64,000 nt of DNA, from contig NZ_JBFNXW010000001.1 of NCBI RefSeq assembly GCF_040811775.1, positions 1,426,001 to 1,490,000 of the forward strand, written 5' to 3'. This DNA comes from Balneola sp. MJW-20 (GTDB lineage Bacteria; Bacteroidota; Rhodothermia; Balneolales; Balneolaceae). The position numbers and the translations under genes were made by a program. The notes beneath the pieces are model-generated. The model was not told where the DNA came from. It saw only the letters and a program-made list of their open reading frames with translations, and did not search any database. Below, in pieces: positions 8,793 through 19,109 of this stretch (its first letter is position 1; every line of letters begins with the position of its first letter).

Positions 8793-11700
8793 ATGCCAAT
8801 TACTCAAACTTCAGTAAAACGTCCTATTGCTACCTCGATGGTCTTTCTGATCATCATTGTACTCGGTGTTGTAGGTTTTCGTTATCTACCGGTAGATCTG
8901 CTTCCTCCTATTGAATATCCGCAGTTAACGATCGCTACTGAATATCCGAATGTAGGTCCCGAAGAAATTGAAAAGATCATAACCGAACCCGTTGAAAATG
9001 CCCTTGCAGGTGTTCCGGGTGTTGAGAGAGTCCGTTCATCTTCCGATGAAGGAAGTTCTCGTGTTACTCTGGAATTTGCCCAGGAAGTTAATGTGGATGT
9101 AGCTGCAAACGATGTTCGTGCAGCCTTAGATCGTATCCGTGATAACCTTCCACCGGAGGCAGAACCTCCCCGGATCCGTAAGTTTGATCCCAATGACTTT
9201 CCTATTGTGATAGTAGGGGCCAACTCAGATAAGAACCTGGCTGAACTGACTACCGTACTCGATCGCGAGATCACAAAGCGTTTTGAACAGATCAACGGTG
9301 TGGGCTCAATCGATATATGGGGCGGGATCAACCGTGAGGTAAAAGTCGATATTAAAAGAGACCGGTTGATCGCCAGTGGATTGTCAACAGCTCAGGTTCG
9401 TCAGGCTATTGCTGCTGAAAATGCCAATCTGCCGGGAGGTAATGTAAACTCCGGTACTCAGCAATTATATGTCCGTACACTGGGCGAATATGAGAGTATT
9501 GACCAGATCGCTAATACAGTGATCACTACTGTTGATGGTAAACCGATCCGGGTAAAAGACGTTGCTGAAGTTAAATTTGATTACCAGGATCTGGACCGGT
9601 TGGTCACTATTGATGAAAAACCTATGGTACGGTTCGGGATCCGTAAGCAGACCGGTGCCAACACGGTAGCAGTAGCTGAAGACATCCGAAAAGAAGTAGA
9701 TCTGATCAATGCCGAGCGAACTGACCTTAATCTGTTTGTGACCACAGATCAGAGTGAATTCATACAGAATTCTATTGACAACGTTCAGTCTTCTGCAATT
9801 TGGGGTGCTCTTCTGGCGATCATTGTACTTTATGTATTCTTCCGCAACGGCTCTTCAACTTTCATCATCGCGGTTTCTATCCCCATTTCCATCATCGCTA
9901 CATTTGCGTTGCTCTACTTCAATGATCTGACACTGAATCAGATGAGTTTCGGAGGGCTTGCGCTTGGTGTTGGATTGATCGTGGATAATGCCATTGTTGT
10001 ACTTGAGAATATCATAAGGCTTCGTGAAGAAGAAGGTGAGGACCTTGAAACGAGTGCACTCATAGGTACCAAGCAGGTCGCCGGTGCCATTATTGCCTCT
10101 ACTCTGACGACCTCTGTTATATTTCTGCCTGTAGTATTCATGCAGACTGTATCCGGGTTGTTATTTAAGCAGCTTGCACTCGTAGTGGTATTTGCCCTTG
10201 CCTGTTCTCTGCTGGTAGCCTTAACACTGGTTCCTATGTTATCCAGCCGCTTCCTTTCTGTTAAGGAAAAGTCGAAGAATAAAAAACGAGGTAAATTCCA
10301 GGTCTTTTTTGAGAATCTGGAAAAAAAGTATTCAAATGTGGTCAGTAATATACTGGGTCATCGAAAGATAGTATTCGGAGTAACCTTGTTGCTGGTTGGT
10401 GGTGCTACTGCACTTGTCCCGCTTATTCCGGTTGAACTTGCACCACAGTCCGATGCTGACGAGATCGACATTGATCTGCAGATGGCAGACGGTACCAATA
10501 TCGCCATACAAAATCTGTATCTGGCGGAATTAGAGGAGATCGTTCGTGCTACCCTTCCGATGGATGACGTCGAGAACCTGACCACGGATGTCAGAGATGG
10601 ACGCGCTGAAGTTGAGATCTCCATGGTTCCTGCATCCGAAAGATCCCAGAGCACTTCTGTACTAGCTGACAACATCCGAAAGAATGTAGAAGGCCGTATC
10701 CCGGGCGCTGATATCAGGGTATCAGCCCAGTCAGGACTCTGGATATTGAGAAGGATCTTCGGCTCCGGTGGAAATGAAGCAGTGCAGCTTGAGTTAAGAG
10801 GATTTGAGATCGAGAAGTCTTATGAACTGGCTCAGCAGATCAAACTTGAAATGGAACAGATCCCGGGACTTGTCGAAGTACGTGTGGGAAGGTCTGAAGG
10901 CCGCCCTGAACAAAGGATCACTTTCGATCGTGAAAAGATCGCTGACCTGGGGCTTACCGTAAATGATGTAGCACAGGTGATCCAAACGAATATCGGGGGA
11001 AGCCGAGCAGGCAACTTCCGAATCGGTGGCGACGAATATCCTATCACGGTCCGTTTACGTCCCGAGGACCGTCTAAGCACTCTGGATCTTGATAATATTT
11101 CAATCCGTACTCCGGACGGACAGGTACTGCCGGTATCCGCCGTGATTAAGAAAGAACTTGCCCGCGGACCTACAGGGATCGGAAGGATCAACGGACAGAG
11201 AGTAACTAATATTAGTGCAAACCTGGAGCCGGGACTGGCACTTGGAGATGCTGTTGACCGCATTCGCGGAGAATTGAATAACTTCAACCTGCCAGAAGGA
11301 TACTCCATCGTATACAGTGGTGAATACCAGGAGCAGCAGGAAGCTGCAGCCGATTTCAGACTTTCGATCTTTATGGCACTCATCCTAATCTACATGGTGA
11401 TGGCAGGACAGTTTGAACGATTCCTGGATCCTTTGGTAGTAATGTTTTCCGTACCCCTGGCAATTATCGGGGTCGTACCTACTTTGCTGCTTACCGGAAC
11501 CACCATCAATATTCAAAGCCTGATGGGAATGATCATGTTGGTGGGTATTGTGGTAAACAACGCCATTGTACTGGTTGATTACATCAATCTGATGAGACGT
11601 GAAAAAGGACTAAGCATCACCGAATCGGTGGTTGAGGCCGGACGTCTCAGATTACGACCCATCCTAATGACCACCTTAACCACAGTACTTGGATTACTGC

Positions 11701-11909
11701 CGCTTTCATTCGGCCTGGGTGCCGGTGCTGAGATACAGGCTTCTCTGGCCAGAGTAGTGATCGGCGGACTAACTGCCTCAACTCTGGTAACTCTTATCTT
11801 CATACCGGTTGTCTATGTTAGCGTTGAAGAACTAATGGAAAAGCTGAGAGCCGTAAGCTGGAATCCATTTCAAGGCAAAGAGAAGGTCGAACTTGCACAG
11901 TCTTCCTGA
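8793..11909 (+). CDS. RND multidrug efflux permease, HAE1/AcrB type
   Basis: At 1038 residues this is a full-length AcrB-family proton antiporter. The opening TSVKRPIATSMVFLIIIVLGVVGF is transmembrane segment 1. The porter domain contains the typical PPIEYPQLTIATEYP and GVPGVERVRSSS motifs. The proton-relay segment LALGVGLIVDNAIVVLEN carries the essential acidic residue of TM4. TM10-12 end in LVGIVVNNAIVLVDY and LRLRPILMTTLTT. Together with the upstream adaptor (12-bp gap) it forms a two-gene efflux operon closed by the terminator at 11945-11972. The substrate range, such as bile salts, dyes, antibiotics or lipids, cannot be inferred. Confidence 0.95.
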   Translation: MPITQTSVKRPIATSMVFLIIIVLGVVGFRYLPVDLLPPIEYPQLTIATEYPNVGPEEIEKIITEPVENALAGVPGVERVRSSSDEGSSRVTLEFAQEVNVDVAANDVRAALDRIRDNLPPEAEPPRIRKFDPNDFPIVIVGANSDKNLAELTTVLDREITKRFEQINGVGSIDIWGGINREVKVDIKRDRLIASGLSTAQVRQAIAAENANLPGGNVNSGTQQLYVRTLGEYESIDQIANTVITTVDGKPIRVKDVAEVKFDYQDLDRLVTIDEKPMVRFGIRKQTGANTVAVAEDIRKEVDLINAERTDLNLFVTTDQSEFIQNSIDNVQSSAIWGALLAIIVLYVFFRNGSSTFIIAVSIPISIIATFALLYFNDLTLNQMSFGGLALGVGLIVDNAIVVLENIIRLREEEGEDLETSALIGTKQVAGAIIASTLTTSVIFLPVVFMQTVSGLLFKQLALVVVFALACSLLVALTLVPMLSSRFLSVKEKSKNKKRGKFQVFFENLEKKYSNVVSNILGHRKIVFGVTLLLVGGATALVPLIPVELAPQSDADEIDIDLQMADGTNIAIQNLYLAELEEIVRATLPMDDVENLTTDVRDGRAEVEISMVPASERSQSTSVLADNIRKNVEGRIPGADIRVSAQSGLWILRRIFGSGGNEAVQLELRGFEIEKSYELAQQIKLEMEQIPGLVEVRVGRSEGRPEQRITFDREKIADLGLTVNDVAQVIQTNIGGSRAGNFRIGGDEYPITVRLRPEDRLSTLDLDNISIRTPDGQVLPVSAVIKKELARGPTGIGRINGQRVTNISANLEPGLALGDAVDRIRGELNNFNLPEGYSIVYSGEYQEQQEAAADFRLSIFMALILIYMVMAGQFERFLDPLVVMFSVPLAIIGVVPTLLLTGTTINIQSLMGMIMLVGIVVNNAIVLVDYINLMRREKGLSITESVVEAGRLRLRPILMTTLTTVLGLLPLSFGLGAGAEIQASLARVVIGGLTASTLVTLIFIPVVYVSVEELMEKLRAVSWNPFQGKEKVELAQSS

Positions 11910-11944
11910 TAAGGAACCTTCACACATAATTTTATACTTATATT

Positions 11945-11972
11945 AGAACCGGCTCTGACCGGTTCTTTTTTT
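11945..11972 (+). terminator. Rho-independent terminator of the RND operon
   Basis: An 8-bp stem, AGAACCGG paired with CCGGTTCT, has a six-base loop and is followed by seven T residues. It lies 36 bp after the pump stop codon and 20 bp before the next start. Confidence 0.92.
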
Positions 11973-11991
11973 AACTATAGATCACTTAAAT

Positions 11992-12942
11992 ATGAGCAGC
12001 TGGACCCTAAAATCACTTCCCCCTCACGACTGGTTTATTTGTCTGGATATTCAGTCTTATTTCGATCATGAGCATGATCCCGAGAAGATGTTTGAGGAAG
12101 GATTTACCCGGCCGGTACCGGTTGGAGACCGAGATGTGATCGTAACGGTTTTCTTCAACGGAGACCCGGAGGCCCCTGAATTTCATATTGAAAGTAGCGA
12201 GTCACTGGAAAAGAATGAGATCGGGATCGCAAATAAGCATCTGGCTAAGATCCTCGGTACTGAAATGGATCTGAGGCCCCTTTATGATAAAGCAGCTAAT
12301 GATCCGGTTCTGGGAGATAAGCTTACTGATCTGTATGGTTTAAAAAGAATGACCCGTGCTAACCTTTTTGAGGATATCATCAATCGTATCGTTGAGATGC
12401 AGATGAATCATAAGCCCACAGCAAAGAAAATGACCTTTAAGATCCGGGAGGCTTACGGATCTGCACTGGTACATAATGGGAAGCCGTTACCGGCATGGCC
12501 ACGACCTTTTCAGCTTATGAAAGCGGACCCCGCAAATATCCGTAAACTGGGCCCGACATTAAGAAAGGGTCAGTACCTGGTCGGGCTTGCGAATGATATC
12601 GTAGCCGGCAATGTAGACATAGAGCACCTGGAAAACTGTGATCCACAGACCTGCTATGAAGAACTCACCAGTATCAAAGGAGTAGGTCCCACCTCCGGGC
12701 AGGATCTGCTCATGATGCGAGGGCGAACGGATGCAGTATTCCCAAGCAACAGGAAGTCAGGCGAAGAAAAAGGCTTAAGAAGATGGATCATCCACAGTTA
12801 TGGTGCAGATCCACATAACACCAGCGAAGATCAATTTCAGGAATTGATCCGTAACTGGAAAGGATTTGAGGCCTCCGCCCTGGAGTTTCTTTACGTGAAC
12901 TGGATCCTCACCGAAAAAGAGAAACGGGCTAAGAGTAAATAG
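11992..12942 (+). CDS. Helix-hairpin-helix DNA glycosylase-like protein with altered catalytic site
   Basis: The product has 316 residues. The C-terminal 200 residues look like the HhH-GPD fold of AlkA-type 3-methyladenine glycosylases: the hairpin reads SIKGVGPTSGQDLLMMRGR around residue 228-246, followed by DAVFPSNR. In active family members the loop after this contains a catalytic Asp in a DxGL context. Here the equivalent reads GEEKGLRRW, with Glu two residues before Gly-Leu and no Asp. Either Glu substitutes or the protein binds rather than excises. The N-terminal 90 residues match the two-stranded AlkA N-domain in position and length. It stands alone after the RND operon. Confidence 0.75.
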   Translation: MSSWTLKSLPPHDWFICLDIQSYFDHEHDPEKMFEEGFTRPVPVGDRDVIVTVFFNGDPEAPEFHIESSESLEKNEIGIANKHLAKILGTEMDLRPLYDKAANDPVLGDKLTDLYGLKRMTRANLFEDIINRIVEMQMNHKPTAKKMTFKIREAYGSALVHNGKPLPAWPRPFQLMKADPANIRKLGPTLRKGQYLVGLANDIVAGNVDIEHLENCDPQTCYEELTSIKGVGPTSGQDLLMMRGRTDAVFPSNRKSGEEKGLRRWIIHSYGADPHNTSEDQFQELIRNWKGFEASALEFLYVNWILTEKEKRAKSK

Positions 12943-12968
12943 TACTTAGTACCCGGTTCTACGATCTT
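12941..12968 (+). repeat. Degenerate heptamer array overlapping the glycosylase-like stop codon
   Basis: Units AGTACTT at 12941 and AGTACCC at 12948 are followed by two degenerate units (GGTTCTA, CGATCTT). The first two bases of the array are the last two bases of the TAG stop codon. The 12-mer AGTACTTAGTAC recurs exactly at 17845-17856 behind another stop codon. The rest of the gap up to 13153 holds a CCTGATC...GATCAGG inverted repeat at about 13034-13062 that could act as a weak terminator, and no gene. Confidence 0.5.
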
Positions 12969-13153
12969 TCTGCAGATCAATTAAGGTTCAGGGCAGTTCA
13001 TCAAGTGAGGGCTTTGTAAAAAGTGCTGAGTTCATCCTGATCTAATTCGGCATTTCGATCAGGACTTTTATGCTGATTGAACATAAAACCGGCACATCGA
13101 AAGTCTATATCGGTGTAAAAACCTTGCCCTATGGAAGTGTCAGGCACGATACC

Positions 13154-13184
13154 TTTCCTGTTCATCCAATCTTCACAACTTTTG
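13154..13184 (+). promoter_or_regulatory. Candidate Bacteroidota-type promoter of nifJ
   Basis: TTTC at 13154-13157 is separated by 19 bp from AACTTTTG at 13177-13184. These match the TTTG-N19-21-TAnnTTTG pattern at 3/4 and 7/8 positions. A start near 13190 would leave a leader of about 35 nt before the nifJ ATG. The call is by eye only. Confidence 0.35.
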
Positions 13185-13224
13185 TATAGGCTGAACTGTA
13201 GTCCATATTTTAAAAGAGTGTATT

Positions 13225-16200
13225 ATGAAAACGACTCCAGAGATCCGAACGATGGATGGCAATGAGGCAGCTGCACACGTTGCATTTAAAACCAATGAGG
13301 TTATAGCAATCTATCCTATCACTCCCGCTTCACCGATGGGTGAACTCGCAGATTCGTGGAGTGTTCATAAAAAAAAGAATATCTGGGGTGATATCCCCCG
13401 CATCATAGAAATGCAGTCGGAGGGCGGTGCTGCAGGTGCGGTTCATGGCTCACTGCAGGTTGGTGCTCTGACCACAACTTTTACCGCGAGTCAGGGCTTA
13501 CTACTTATGATGCCTAATATGTATAAGATCGCAGGTGAGCTGACACCTACTGTTTTTCATATTGCTGCCCGTTCTGTAGCAACTCAGGCCCTTTCTATTT
13601 TTGGCGATCATACCGATGTAATGGGGATACGGTCAACCGGCTGGGGAATGCTTTTTGCCAACAATGTGCAGGAAGTTATGGATTTTTCCCTCATCGCTCA
13701 AAGTTCGACCATCCAATCCAGGATCCCATTCCTGCATATATTTGACGGATTCAGGACTTCTCACGAGATCTCAAAGATCAAGGTGCTAACGGATTATACT
13801 ATCCGGAATATGATCGACGATCAGGCTATTGCAGAGCATCGTAAGCGGGGAATGAACCCTGACGCTCCCTTTATAAGGGGCACGGCACAAAACCCGGATG
13901 TATTCTTCCAAGGGCGTGAAACTGTAAATCCCTATTACCTGGCTACCCCTGAAATCGTTATCAATGCTTTCAGAAAATTTGAAGAACTCACCGGACGAAG
14001 ATATGATCTCTTCCAGTATGAAGGTGCTCCTGATGCTGAACGTGTCATTATTATTATGGGCTCCGGTGCAGACACAGTGCATGAAACTGTTAACTATCTG
14101 AATAAACAGGATGAAAAGGTTGGAGTTCTAAAAGTAAGATTGTTCCGTCCCTTCTCCGTTGAACATCTGATCAATGCGCTGCCTGATACCCTAAAATCAG
14201 TCGCTGTCCTGGACCGGACCAAAGAACCCGGAAGTACCGGAGAACCACTCTATCAGGACGTCATATCTGCTTTTATAGAAGATCAGTCTTCTGATAAACC
14301 TAAATTCAGCAAGATTCCTAAGATCATTGGCGGACGATACGGATTGTCATCCAAGGAATTCGATCCGGCTATGGTTCAGGGTATTTTCAAAGAACTGGAA
14401 AAAGTTAAGCCTAAGGGTCATTTCACGATCGGGATCAATGATGATGTCACTCATACCTCGCTAAACTATGATCGTCATTTCGATATCGAGTCAGATAAGA
14501 CCATCAGAGCGGTTTTCTGGGGACTGGGATCTGACGGAACTGTGGGTGCCAATAAGAACACTATTAAAATTATAGGTGAAGAGACCGATCAGTTTGTTCA
14601 GGGTTATTTTGTTTATGATTCCAAGAAATCCGGAGCACGAACCATTTCACACCTTCGCTTCGGCGACCGTCCGCTCAATACGCCGTATCTCATCAAAAGT
14701 GCTAATTTTGTGGGTGTTCACCAGTTTGGTTTCCTTCAGCGGTATGATACTCTTGCTTTAGCCGCCGAGGGTGCTACAGTTTTGATCAACTCGCCTTTTG
14801 GTCCCGATGAAGTATGGGACCAGCTGCCATTGAAAGTCCAGCAGCAGATCATCTATAAAAAGCTGAAGCTATATGTGATCGATGCTTATAAAGTTGCTCA
14901 GGAATCAAATCTTGGGGTTCGTATCAATACTGTGATGCAGACCTGCTTCTTCGCTGTTTCTAATGTGCTGCCAACCGATCAAGCCATACATAAGGTCAAG
15001 GAATACATTAAGAAGACCTATGGTAAGAGAGGACAGATCGTGATCGACATGAACAATAAAGCAGTCGACCTGTCTATTGAGAATCTTCATGAAGTCAGTA
15101 CTCCTGATACTGCAGATTCTGACATCACTTCAAATGGCACCATATCAAAAGAAGCTCCGGAGTTTGTCCAGAAGGTTATTGCGGAGATCATAAACGGCAA
15201 CGGTGATCACCTTCCTGTCAGTGCTCTTCCTGCAGATGGAACCTATCCCTGCGGAACCACAAAATGGGAAAAGAGAGATATTGCCATGGATATTCCGATC
15301 TGGGACCCCGATATCTGTATTCAATGCGGTAAATGTGTTATGGTTTGCCCGCATGCCGTGATCCGCTCCAAAGTAGTTGAACCCGATCTGCTTAATGATG
15401 CTCCTACTGGTTTTAAATCATCCGACGCAAAGTGGAAAAACCTTAAAGGACAGCAATACACTTTACAGATCTCAGTCGATGACTGTACCGGTTGCACCCT
15501 TTGCGTGGAAGCATGTCCGGTGAAAGATAAGACCAATGTAAGTCGTAAAGCCATCAATATGGCTCCCAAGGCTGAAACACAGGATCAAGATCGTGAGAAC
15601 TGGAATTTCTTTACTAAACTTCCTGAATTCCGTGAGCTGGATCATGAAGACATGGGATTCACCAAGACCAAGGATGTACAATTACTGGAACCATACTTTG
15701 AGTTTTCAGGCGCCTGCGCCGGTTGTGGCGAGACTCCTTACCTGAGTCTTCTCACCCGACTGTTTGGCGATCGCATGATCGTGGCTAATGCCACCGGATG
15801 TTCCAGTATCTATGGAGGCAATCTGCCAACCACACCATGGAGCTGTAACTCTGAGGGACAAGGTCCGGCCTGGAATAACTCACTGTTTGAAGACAATGCC
15901 GAGTTTGGACTGGGTATGCGTCTTGCCGCTGATCAACAGGAGGCAATCGCCCATAATCTGCTGTGGAGAAACCGGGGTAAAGCATTTCCGGAAAGCCTGG
16001 TAGACCAATTGGTACGTGCTACCCAGAATACTCCTGAAGAGATCAAAGCACAGAAACACCGGATCGAGGATCTGGAAAAGAGACTGGCTACCAAATCAGA
16101 TCCATTGTCGAATCGCCTCAAGGGATATATCCATGCTCTTTCCAAGAAATCAGTCTGGATTATTGGCGGAGACGGATGGGCTTACGATATCGGGTTCGGA

Positions 16201-16827
16201 GGGCTGGATCATGTACTGGCCTCAGGACTCAATGTAAACGTACTGGTGATGGATACCGAAGTGTATTCCAATACCGGCGGTCAGGCATCTAAAGCAACCG
16301 GTTTGGGAGCTATTGCCAAGTTTGCTGCTGGCGGCAAACCTACTCCTAAGAAGGATCTCGGTAAACTGGCAATGTCATATGGTTATATTTACGTAGCTCA
16401 GGTGGCGATGGGATCAGATGAAAATCAGCTGATCAAAGCCATGAGGGAAGCTGAATCCTATCACGGACCTTCACTTATCATTGCTTACAGTCATTGTATA
16501 GCACATGGTATAGATATGGCTAAAGGAATGAACCAGCAGGAATTGGCAACGATGTCTGGTTACTGGCCACTATATCGTTTTGATCCGAGAAGAAAGGATG
16601 AGGGACTTAATCCATTGCAGATTGATTCCAAGCCGCCGAAGATCCGTGTTAAGGACTATGCATATAATGAGCAGCGCTACAAAATGCTGCAGAGAATGGA
16701 TGCCCACAGAGCGCGCGACCTGATGTCTGCAGCTCAGGACTGGGTAAATGATCAGTGGAACTCACTGGTCGAAATGGCAAAAGAACCGGTTGTAGAAACC
16801 GAAAACAACGAGGAGGAAAATGTATGA
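13225..16827 (+). CDS. nifJ: Pyruvate:ferredoxin (flavodoxin) oxidoreductase
   Basis: A single-chain 1200-residue homodimeric PFOR, the normal length. It interconverts pyruvate plus CoA with acetyl-CoA, CO2 and reduced ferredoxin in the cytoplasm. The N-terminal pyruvate/CoA-binding domain opens with [17 protein letters not shown] and [11 protein letters not shown]. Two 4Fe-4S ferredoxin motifs are at about residues 698-709 ([12 protein letters not shown]) and 754-765 ([12 protein letters not shown]). The proximal cluster and TPP domain contain [20 protein letters not shown] and [12 protein letters not shown], with the VYSNTGGQ signature. The last codon overlaps the next gene, so the two are co-translated. 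Presence of PFOR in a lineage with oxygen-using enzymes suggests low-oxygen or ferredoxin-dependent metabolism alongside respiration. Confidence 0.97.
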   Translation: MKTTPEIRTMDGNEAAAHVAFKTNEVIAIYPITPASPMGELADSWSVHKKKNIWGDIPRIIEMQSEGGAAGAVHGSLQVGALTTTFTASQGLLLMMPNMYKIAGELTPTVFHIAARSVATQALSIFGDHTDVMGIRSTGWGMLFANNVQEVMDFSLIAQSSTIQSRIPFLHIFDGFRTSHEISKIKVLTDYTIRNMIDDQAIAEHRKRGMNPDAPFIRGTAQNPDVFFQGRETVNPYYLATPEIVINAFRKFEELTGRRYDLFQYEGAPDAERVIIIMGSGADTVHETVNYLNKQDEKVGVLKVRLFRPFSVEHLINALPDTLKSVAVLDRTKEPGSTGEPLYQDVISAFIEDQSSDKPKFSKIPKIIGGRYGLSSKEFDPAMVQGIFKELEKVKPKGHFTIGINDDVTHTSLNYDRHFDIESDKTIRAVFWGLGSDGTVGANKNTIKIIGEETDQFVQGYFVYDSKKSGARTISHLRFGDRPLNTPYLIKSANFVGVHQFGFLQRYDTLALAAEGATVLINSPFGPDEVWDQLPLKVQQQIIYKKLKLYVIDAYKVAQESNLGVRINTVMQTCFFAVSNVLPTDQAIHKVKEYIKKTYGKRGQIVIDMNNKAVDLSIENLHEVSTPDTADSDITSNGTISKEAPEFVQKVIAEIINGNGDHLPVSALPADGTYPCGTTKWEKRDIAMDIPIWDPDICIQCGKCVMVCPHAVIRSKVVEPDLLNDAPTGFKSSDAKWKNLKGQQYTLQISVDDCTGCTLCVEACPVKDKTNVSRKAINMAPKAETQDQDRENWNFFTKLPEFRELDHEDMGFTKTKDVQLLEPYFEFSGACAGCGETPYLSLLTRLFGDRMIVANATGCSSIYGGNLPTTPWSCNSEGQGPAWNNSLFEDNAEFGLGMRLAADQQEAIAHNLLWRNRGKAFPESLVDQLVRATQNTPEEIKAQKHRIEDLEKRLATKSDPLSNRLKGYIHALSKKSVWIIGGDGWAYDIGFGGLDHVLASGLNVNVLVMDTEVYSNTGGQASKATGLGAIAKFAAGGKPTPKKDLGKLAMSYGYIYVAQVAMGSDENQLIKAMREAESYHGPSLIIAYSHCIAHGIDMAKGMNQQELATMSGYWPLYRFDPRRKDEGLNPLQIDSKPPKIRVKDYAYNEQRYKMLQRMDAHRARDLMSAAQDWVNDQWNSLVEMAKEPVVETENNEEENV
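16810..16816 (+). promoter_or_regulatory. Strong ribosome binding site fixing the start of the dehydrogenase-like gene
   Basis: GAGGAGG lies 7 bp before the ATG at 16824, inside the nifJ coding end. It is much stronger than most sites in this window, where Shine-Dalgarno sequences are weak, and supports translational coupling. Confidence 0.8.
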
Positions 16828-17840
16828 ACCTGTCAACGCAATACCTTGGATTGAAACTTAAGAATCCGCTGGTTCCTTCCGCCTCCCCACTGTCTAAGAA
16901 TACCGATACTATTGAAATGATGGCAGAAGCCGGGGCCGGTGCAATAGTTATGCATTCACTTTTTGAAGAACAACTGACTGCCTCCAGCATGGAGATCGAT
17001 CATTATCTCGAAAAGGGAACCGAAAGTTTTAGTGAAGCACTAAGCTATATCCCTGAATGGGAAAATTATGATGTGGGACCGGATCGTTACCTTGAAAATA
17101 TCCGAAAGGCAACAGAACTGGTTACGGTTCCGATCATAGGAAGCCTGAACGGAGTCTCCAATAGTGGCTGGATAAAGTTCGCAAAAATGATCGAACAAGC
17201 CGGAGCCGATGCACTGGAACTCAATATCTATCATATCCCTACTGACCCGGAGGTCTCCGGAAAAGATATTGAAAAGATGTACCTGGATGTCATCAAAGAA
17301 GTCTGTAAAACCATAAATATCCCGGTTGCCGTGAAGTTCGGCCCCTTCTTCTCATCCATACCCTATATGGCAAAGAGAATGACGGAGGCCGGTGCCCGGG
17401 GGTTGGTCATGTTCAATCGTTTTTATCAGCCTGATATAGACATTGATGAGCTGGAGGTCATTCCTAATCTCATCCTCAGTAATTCGACAGAGCTCAGATT
17501 GCCCCTTCGATGGACCGCGATTCTGTATAGTCACGTGGATGCTGATATAGCGATCACCAGCGGGATACATAACGGAAATGACGTGATCAAAGGCATACTT
17601 GCAGGAGCCAGTGTGACGATGATGGCATCGGAACTGCTAAGGAATGGAATTCACCGGCTGAAGATCATTTATGAACAGCTGGAAGCCTGGATGGAAGAAA
17701 ATGACTACGAATCTGTGGATCAGATGAAAGGCAGTATGAGCCAGAAGAATGTCAGGGAACCGGAAGCCTTCGAACGCTCCAATTATGTGAAAGTACTGCA
17801 GTCATTCAAACCCGATCCCACCGGAAGGTTAATGTGGTGA
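16824..17840 (+). CDS. Dihydroorotate dehydrogenase-like flavoprotein
   Basis: A 338-residue FMN-type TIM barrel related to dihydroorotate dehydrogenase. The start is fixed by an ATGA overlap with the nifJ stop and by a strong GAGGAGG site at 16810-16816; a longer in-frame reading back into nifJ is not credible. Visible motifs are [18 protein letters not shown] at the start, IGSLNGVS (nucleotide contact), AVKFGPF and the C-terminal [19 protein letters not shown] phosphate-binding segment. Genes of this type commonly sit next to nifJ. It is not the pyrimidine enzyme proper, since the usual orotate-binding Asn/Cys loop is not obvious. Its tight coupling suggests a redox role with ferredoxin or NAD(P)H. 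Confidence 0.88.
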   Translation: MNLSTQYLGLKLKNPLVPSASPLSKNTDTIEMMAEAGAGAIVMHSLFEEQLTASSMEIDHYLEKGTESFSEALSYIPEWENYDVGPDRYLENIRKATELVTVPIIGSLNGVSNSGWIKFAKMIEQAGADALELNIYHIPTDPEVSGKDIEKMYLDVIKEVCKTINIPVAVKFGPFFSSIPYMAKRMTEAGARGLVMFNRFYQPDIDIDELEVIPNLILSNSTELRLPLRWTAILYSHVDADIAITSGIHNGNDVIKGILAGASVTMMASELLRNGIHRLKIIYEQLEAWMEENDYESVDQMKGSMSQKNVREPEAFERSNYVKVLQSFKPDPTGRLMW

Positions 17841-17844
17841 TAAC

Positions 17845-17879
17845 AGTACTTAGTACTCAGTACTAAATACTGGGATCTG
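17845..17879 (+). repeat. AGTACTN heptamer array after the dehydrogenase-like gene
   Basis: Four clear units keep register: AGTACTT at 17845, AGTACTC at 17852, AGTACTA at 17859 and AATACTG at 17866. A degenerate GGATCTG follows at 17873. The array starts 4 bp after the stop at 17840 and ends 4 bp before the convergent gene's stop at 17884, so it fills almost the whole 43-bp convergent spacer. Confidence 0.8.
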
Positions 17880-17883
17880 CCAG

Positions 17884-18966
17884 TCATTCTAAGATCAATG
17901 GCTCGTACAGGGCGAAGGTGGCTGCATCGAGTCGCACACCGATATGTTTATCCGAAATATGAGTAACCATGCTTCCTTTCGGGAACAGCACCTTTCTTAA
18001 GATCTCCCCTCCCATATTGAGCACAAGCCAGGTCTCGTTTTCCCGGTCAAAGCTGCTTTTCAGCCAGATATAATCTCCGTTGACGATCATCTTTTGAGCC
18101 TTGGTCTTGTACTCGTTGATCAGCTCCTCCATGGTGTCCCATTGCTCAGGTATATTGTCTGCTTCGAGAGAATCCAGCTCCGCTTTGCTGAATTTCTGAA
18201 CCGGCAAATCCACATTAATGGTGCTGGTGGTATCCAGATTCACATTAAGTAGAGCTATTTCATTTCCATCCGTATTGAAAGCAAACAGACGGTTCTGTTC
18301 AGGAACATACTCAAGGAGAGTACCGTCGGAATAAGGAACGAGTCCTGCTCCCCGTACCGCACCATCTATATATAGAATAGCATAAGGCTGTGCTGGATAT
18401 ACTCTCTCATTCATGAATGCTTCTCCCGGTATGTCATATTCGTATAAATAGATCTGCCGTGATCGTTCGGGGTCACCCAGATACCGGAAGGAAGTCATCT
18501 CAGAGACAATGCCATCCCGGAAACGGAATATTCGTGCCATCTGCCCCCTTTCGAACCTCGCCGGAATAAATTCATCCTCAAAGTCTCCGTTCTGGTCCAT
18601 AATCAGCACCTTATCATTATCCTGATCATAGACATAGAACTTTCCGTCGGCTCCCTCTTCGATCTCATAGGCATCTCCGATCTCTCCGGGACCCTGGCCC
18701 GGGCTTAGCTGTCCCCTGAGGTTTCCCTCCTGATCAATTTTAAATATCCGCATCCGCTGACGGTCAGGAAGTAAGATATCGCCATTCACTGTGACAGCAG
18801 TCTGATATCCCAGATGTGAAAAGAACTCTTCCCCGACACTTTCTATCACCCGAATTGGCTGAGGTTCAAAGGCCGGGATCTCCTCAAAATCGGCTGTAGT
18901 TTGACCCGATTCCTGTGAACATGCGACCGCAATGAAAAGAATTAATGATGATATGACAGTCTTCAT
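17884..18966 (-). CDS. 6-bladed beta-propeller lipoprotein
   Basis: A 360-residue protein with a lipoprotein leader: LFIAVACSQ places the modified Cys at residue 16. The body is a series of beta blades with the recurring pattern of the Bacteroidota six-bladed propeller family (GDILLPDRQRMRIFKIDQEGN, then GPGEIGD and KFYVYDQDNDKVLIMDQNG). This domain is common on surface lipoproteins of unknown ligand. No enzymatic residues are apparent. It converges with the dehydrogenase-like gene and diverges from the GH20 gene. Confidence 0.85.
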   Translation of the reverse strand: MKTVISSLILFIAVACSQESGQTTADFEEIPAFEPQPIRVIESVGEEFFSHLGYQTAVTVNGDILLPDRQRMRIFKIDQEGNLRGQLSPGQGPGEIGDAYEIEEGADGKFYVYDQDNDKVLIMDQNGDFEDEFIPARFERGQMARIFRFRDGIVSEMTSFRYLGDPERSRQIYLYEYDIPGEAFMNERVYPAQPYAILYIDGAVRGAGLVPYSDGTLLEYVPEQNRLFAFNTDGNEIALLNVNLDTTSTINVDLPVQKFSKAELDSLEADNIPEQWDTMEELINEYKTKAQKMIVNGDYIWLKSSFDRENETWLVLNMGGEILRKVLFPKGSMVTHISDKHIGVRLDAATFALYEPLILE

Positions 18967-19042
18967 TTATGCAATTTTGTTTCAATTAAAGCTCGTGATA
19001 ATAATTATTTATCCGGATGACTAAAAGAATTCTGTTCAGGTC

Positions 19043-19098
19043 ATTCCATATTCTGAATTCCAAATTCTATATTCCCTCACAATTCACGACTCACGACA
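19043..19098 (+). repeat. Eight-unit degenerate heptamer array upstream of the GH20 gene
   Basis: Five ATTCNNN units run from 19043 (ATTCCAT, ATTCTGA at 19050, ATTCCAA at 19057, ATTCTAT at 19064, ATTCCCT at 19071). Three CAC-type units follow in the same register at 19078, 19085 (CACGACT) and 19092 (CACGACA). A long in-frame reading of the hexosaminidase would translate this array, which argues for the later start at 19110. The unit family changes mid-array without a register shift. Confidence 0.85.
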
Positions 19099-19109
19099 AA
19101 AACAATCAC

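Noticed and set aside
13070..13189. Small open frame of 39 codons upstream of nifJ
   Set aside because: No ribosome site, composition unlike the neighbours, and it overlaps the candidate nifJ promoter.
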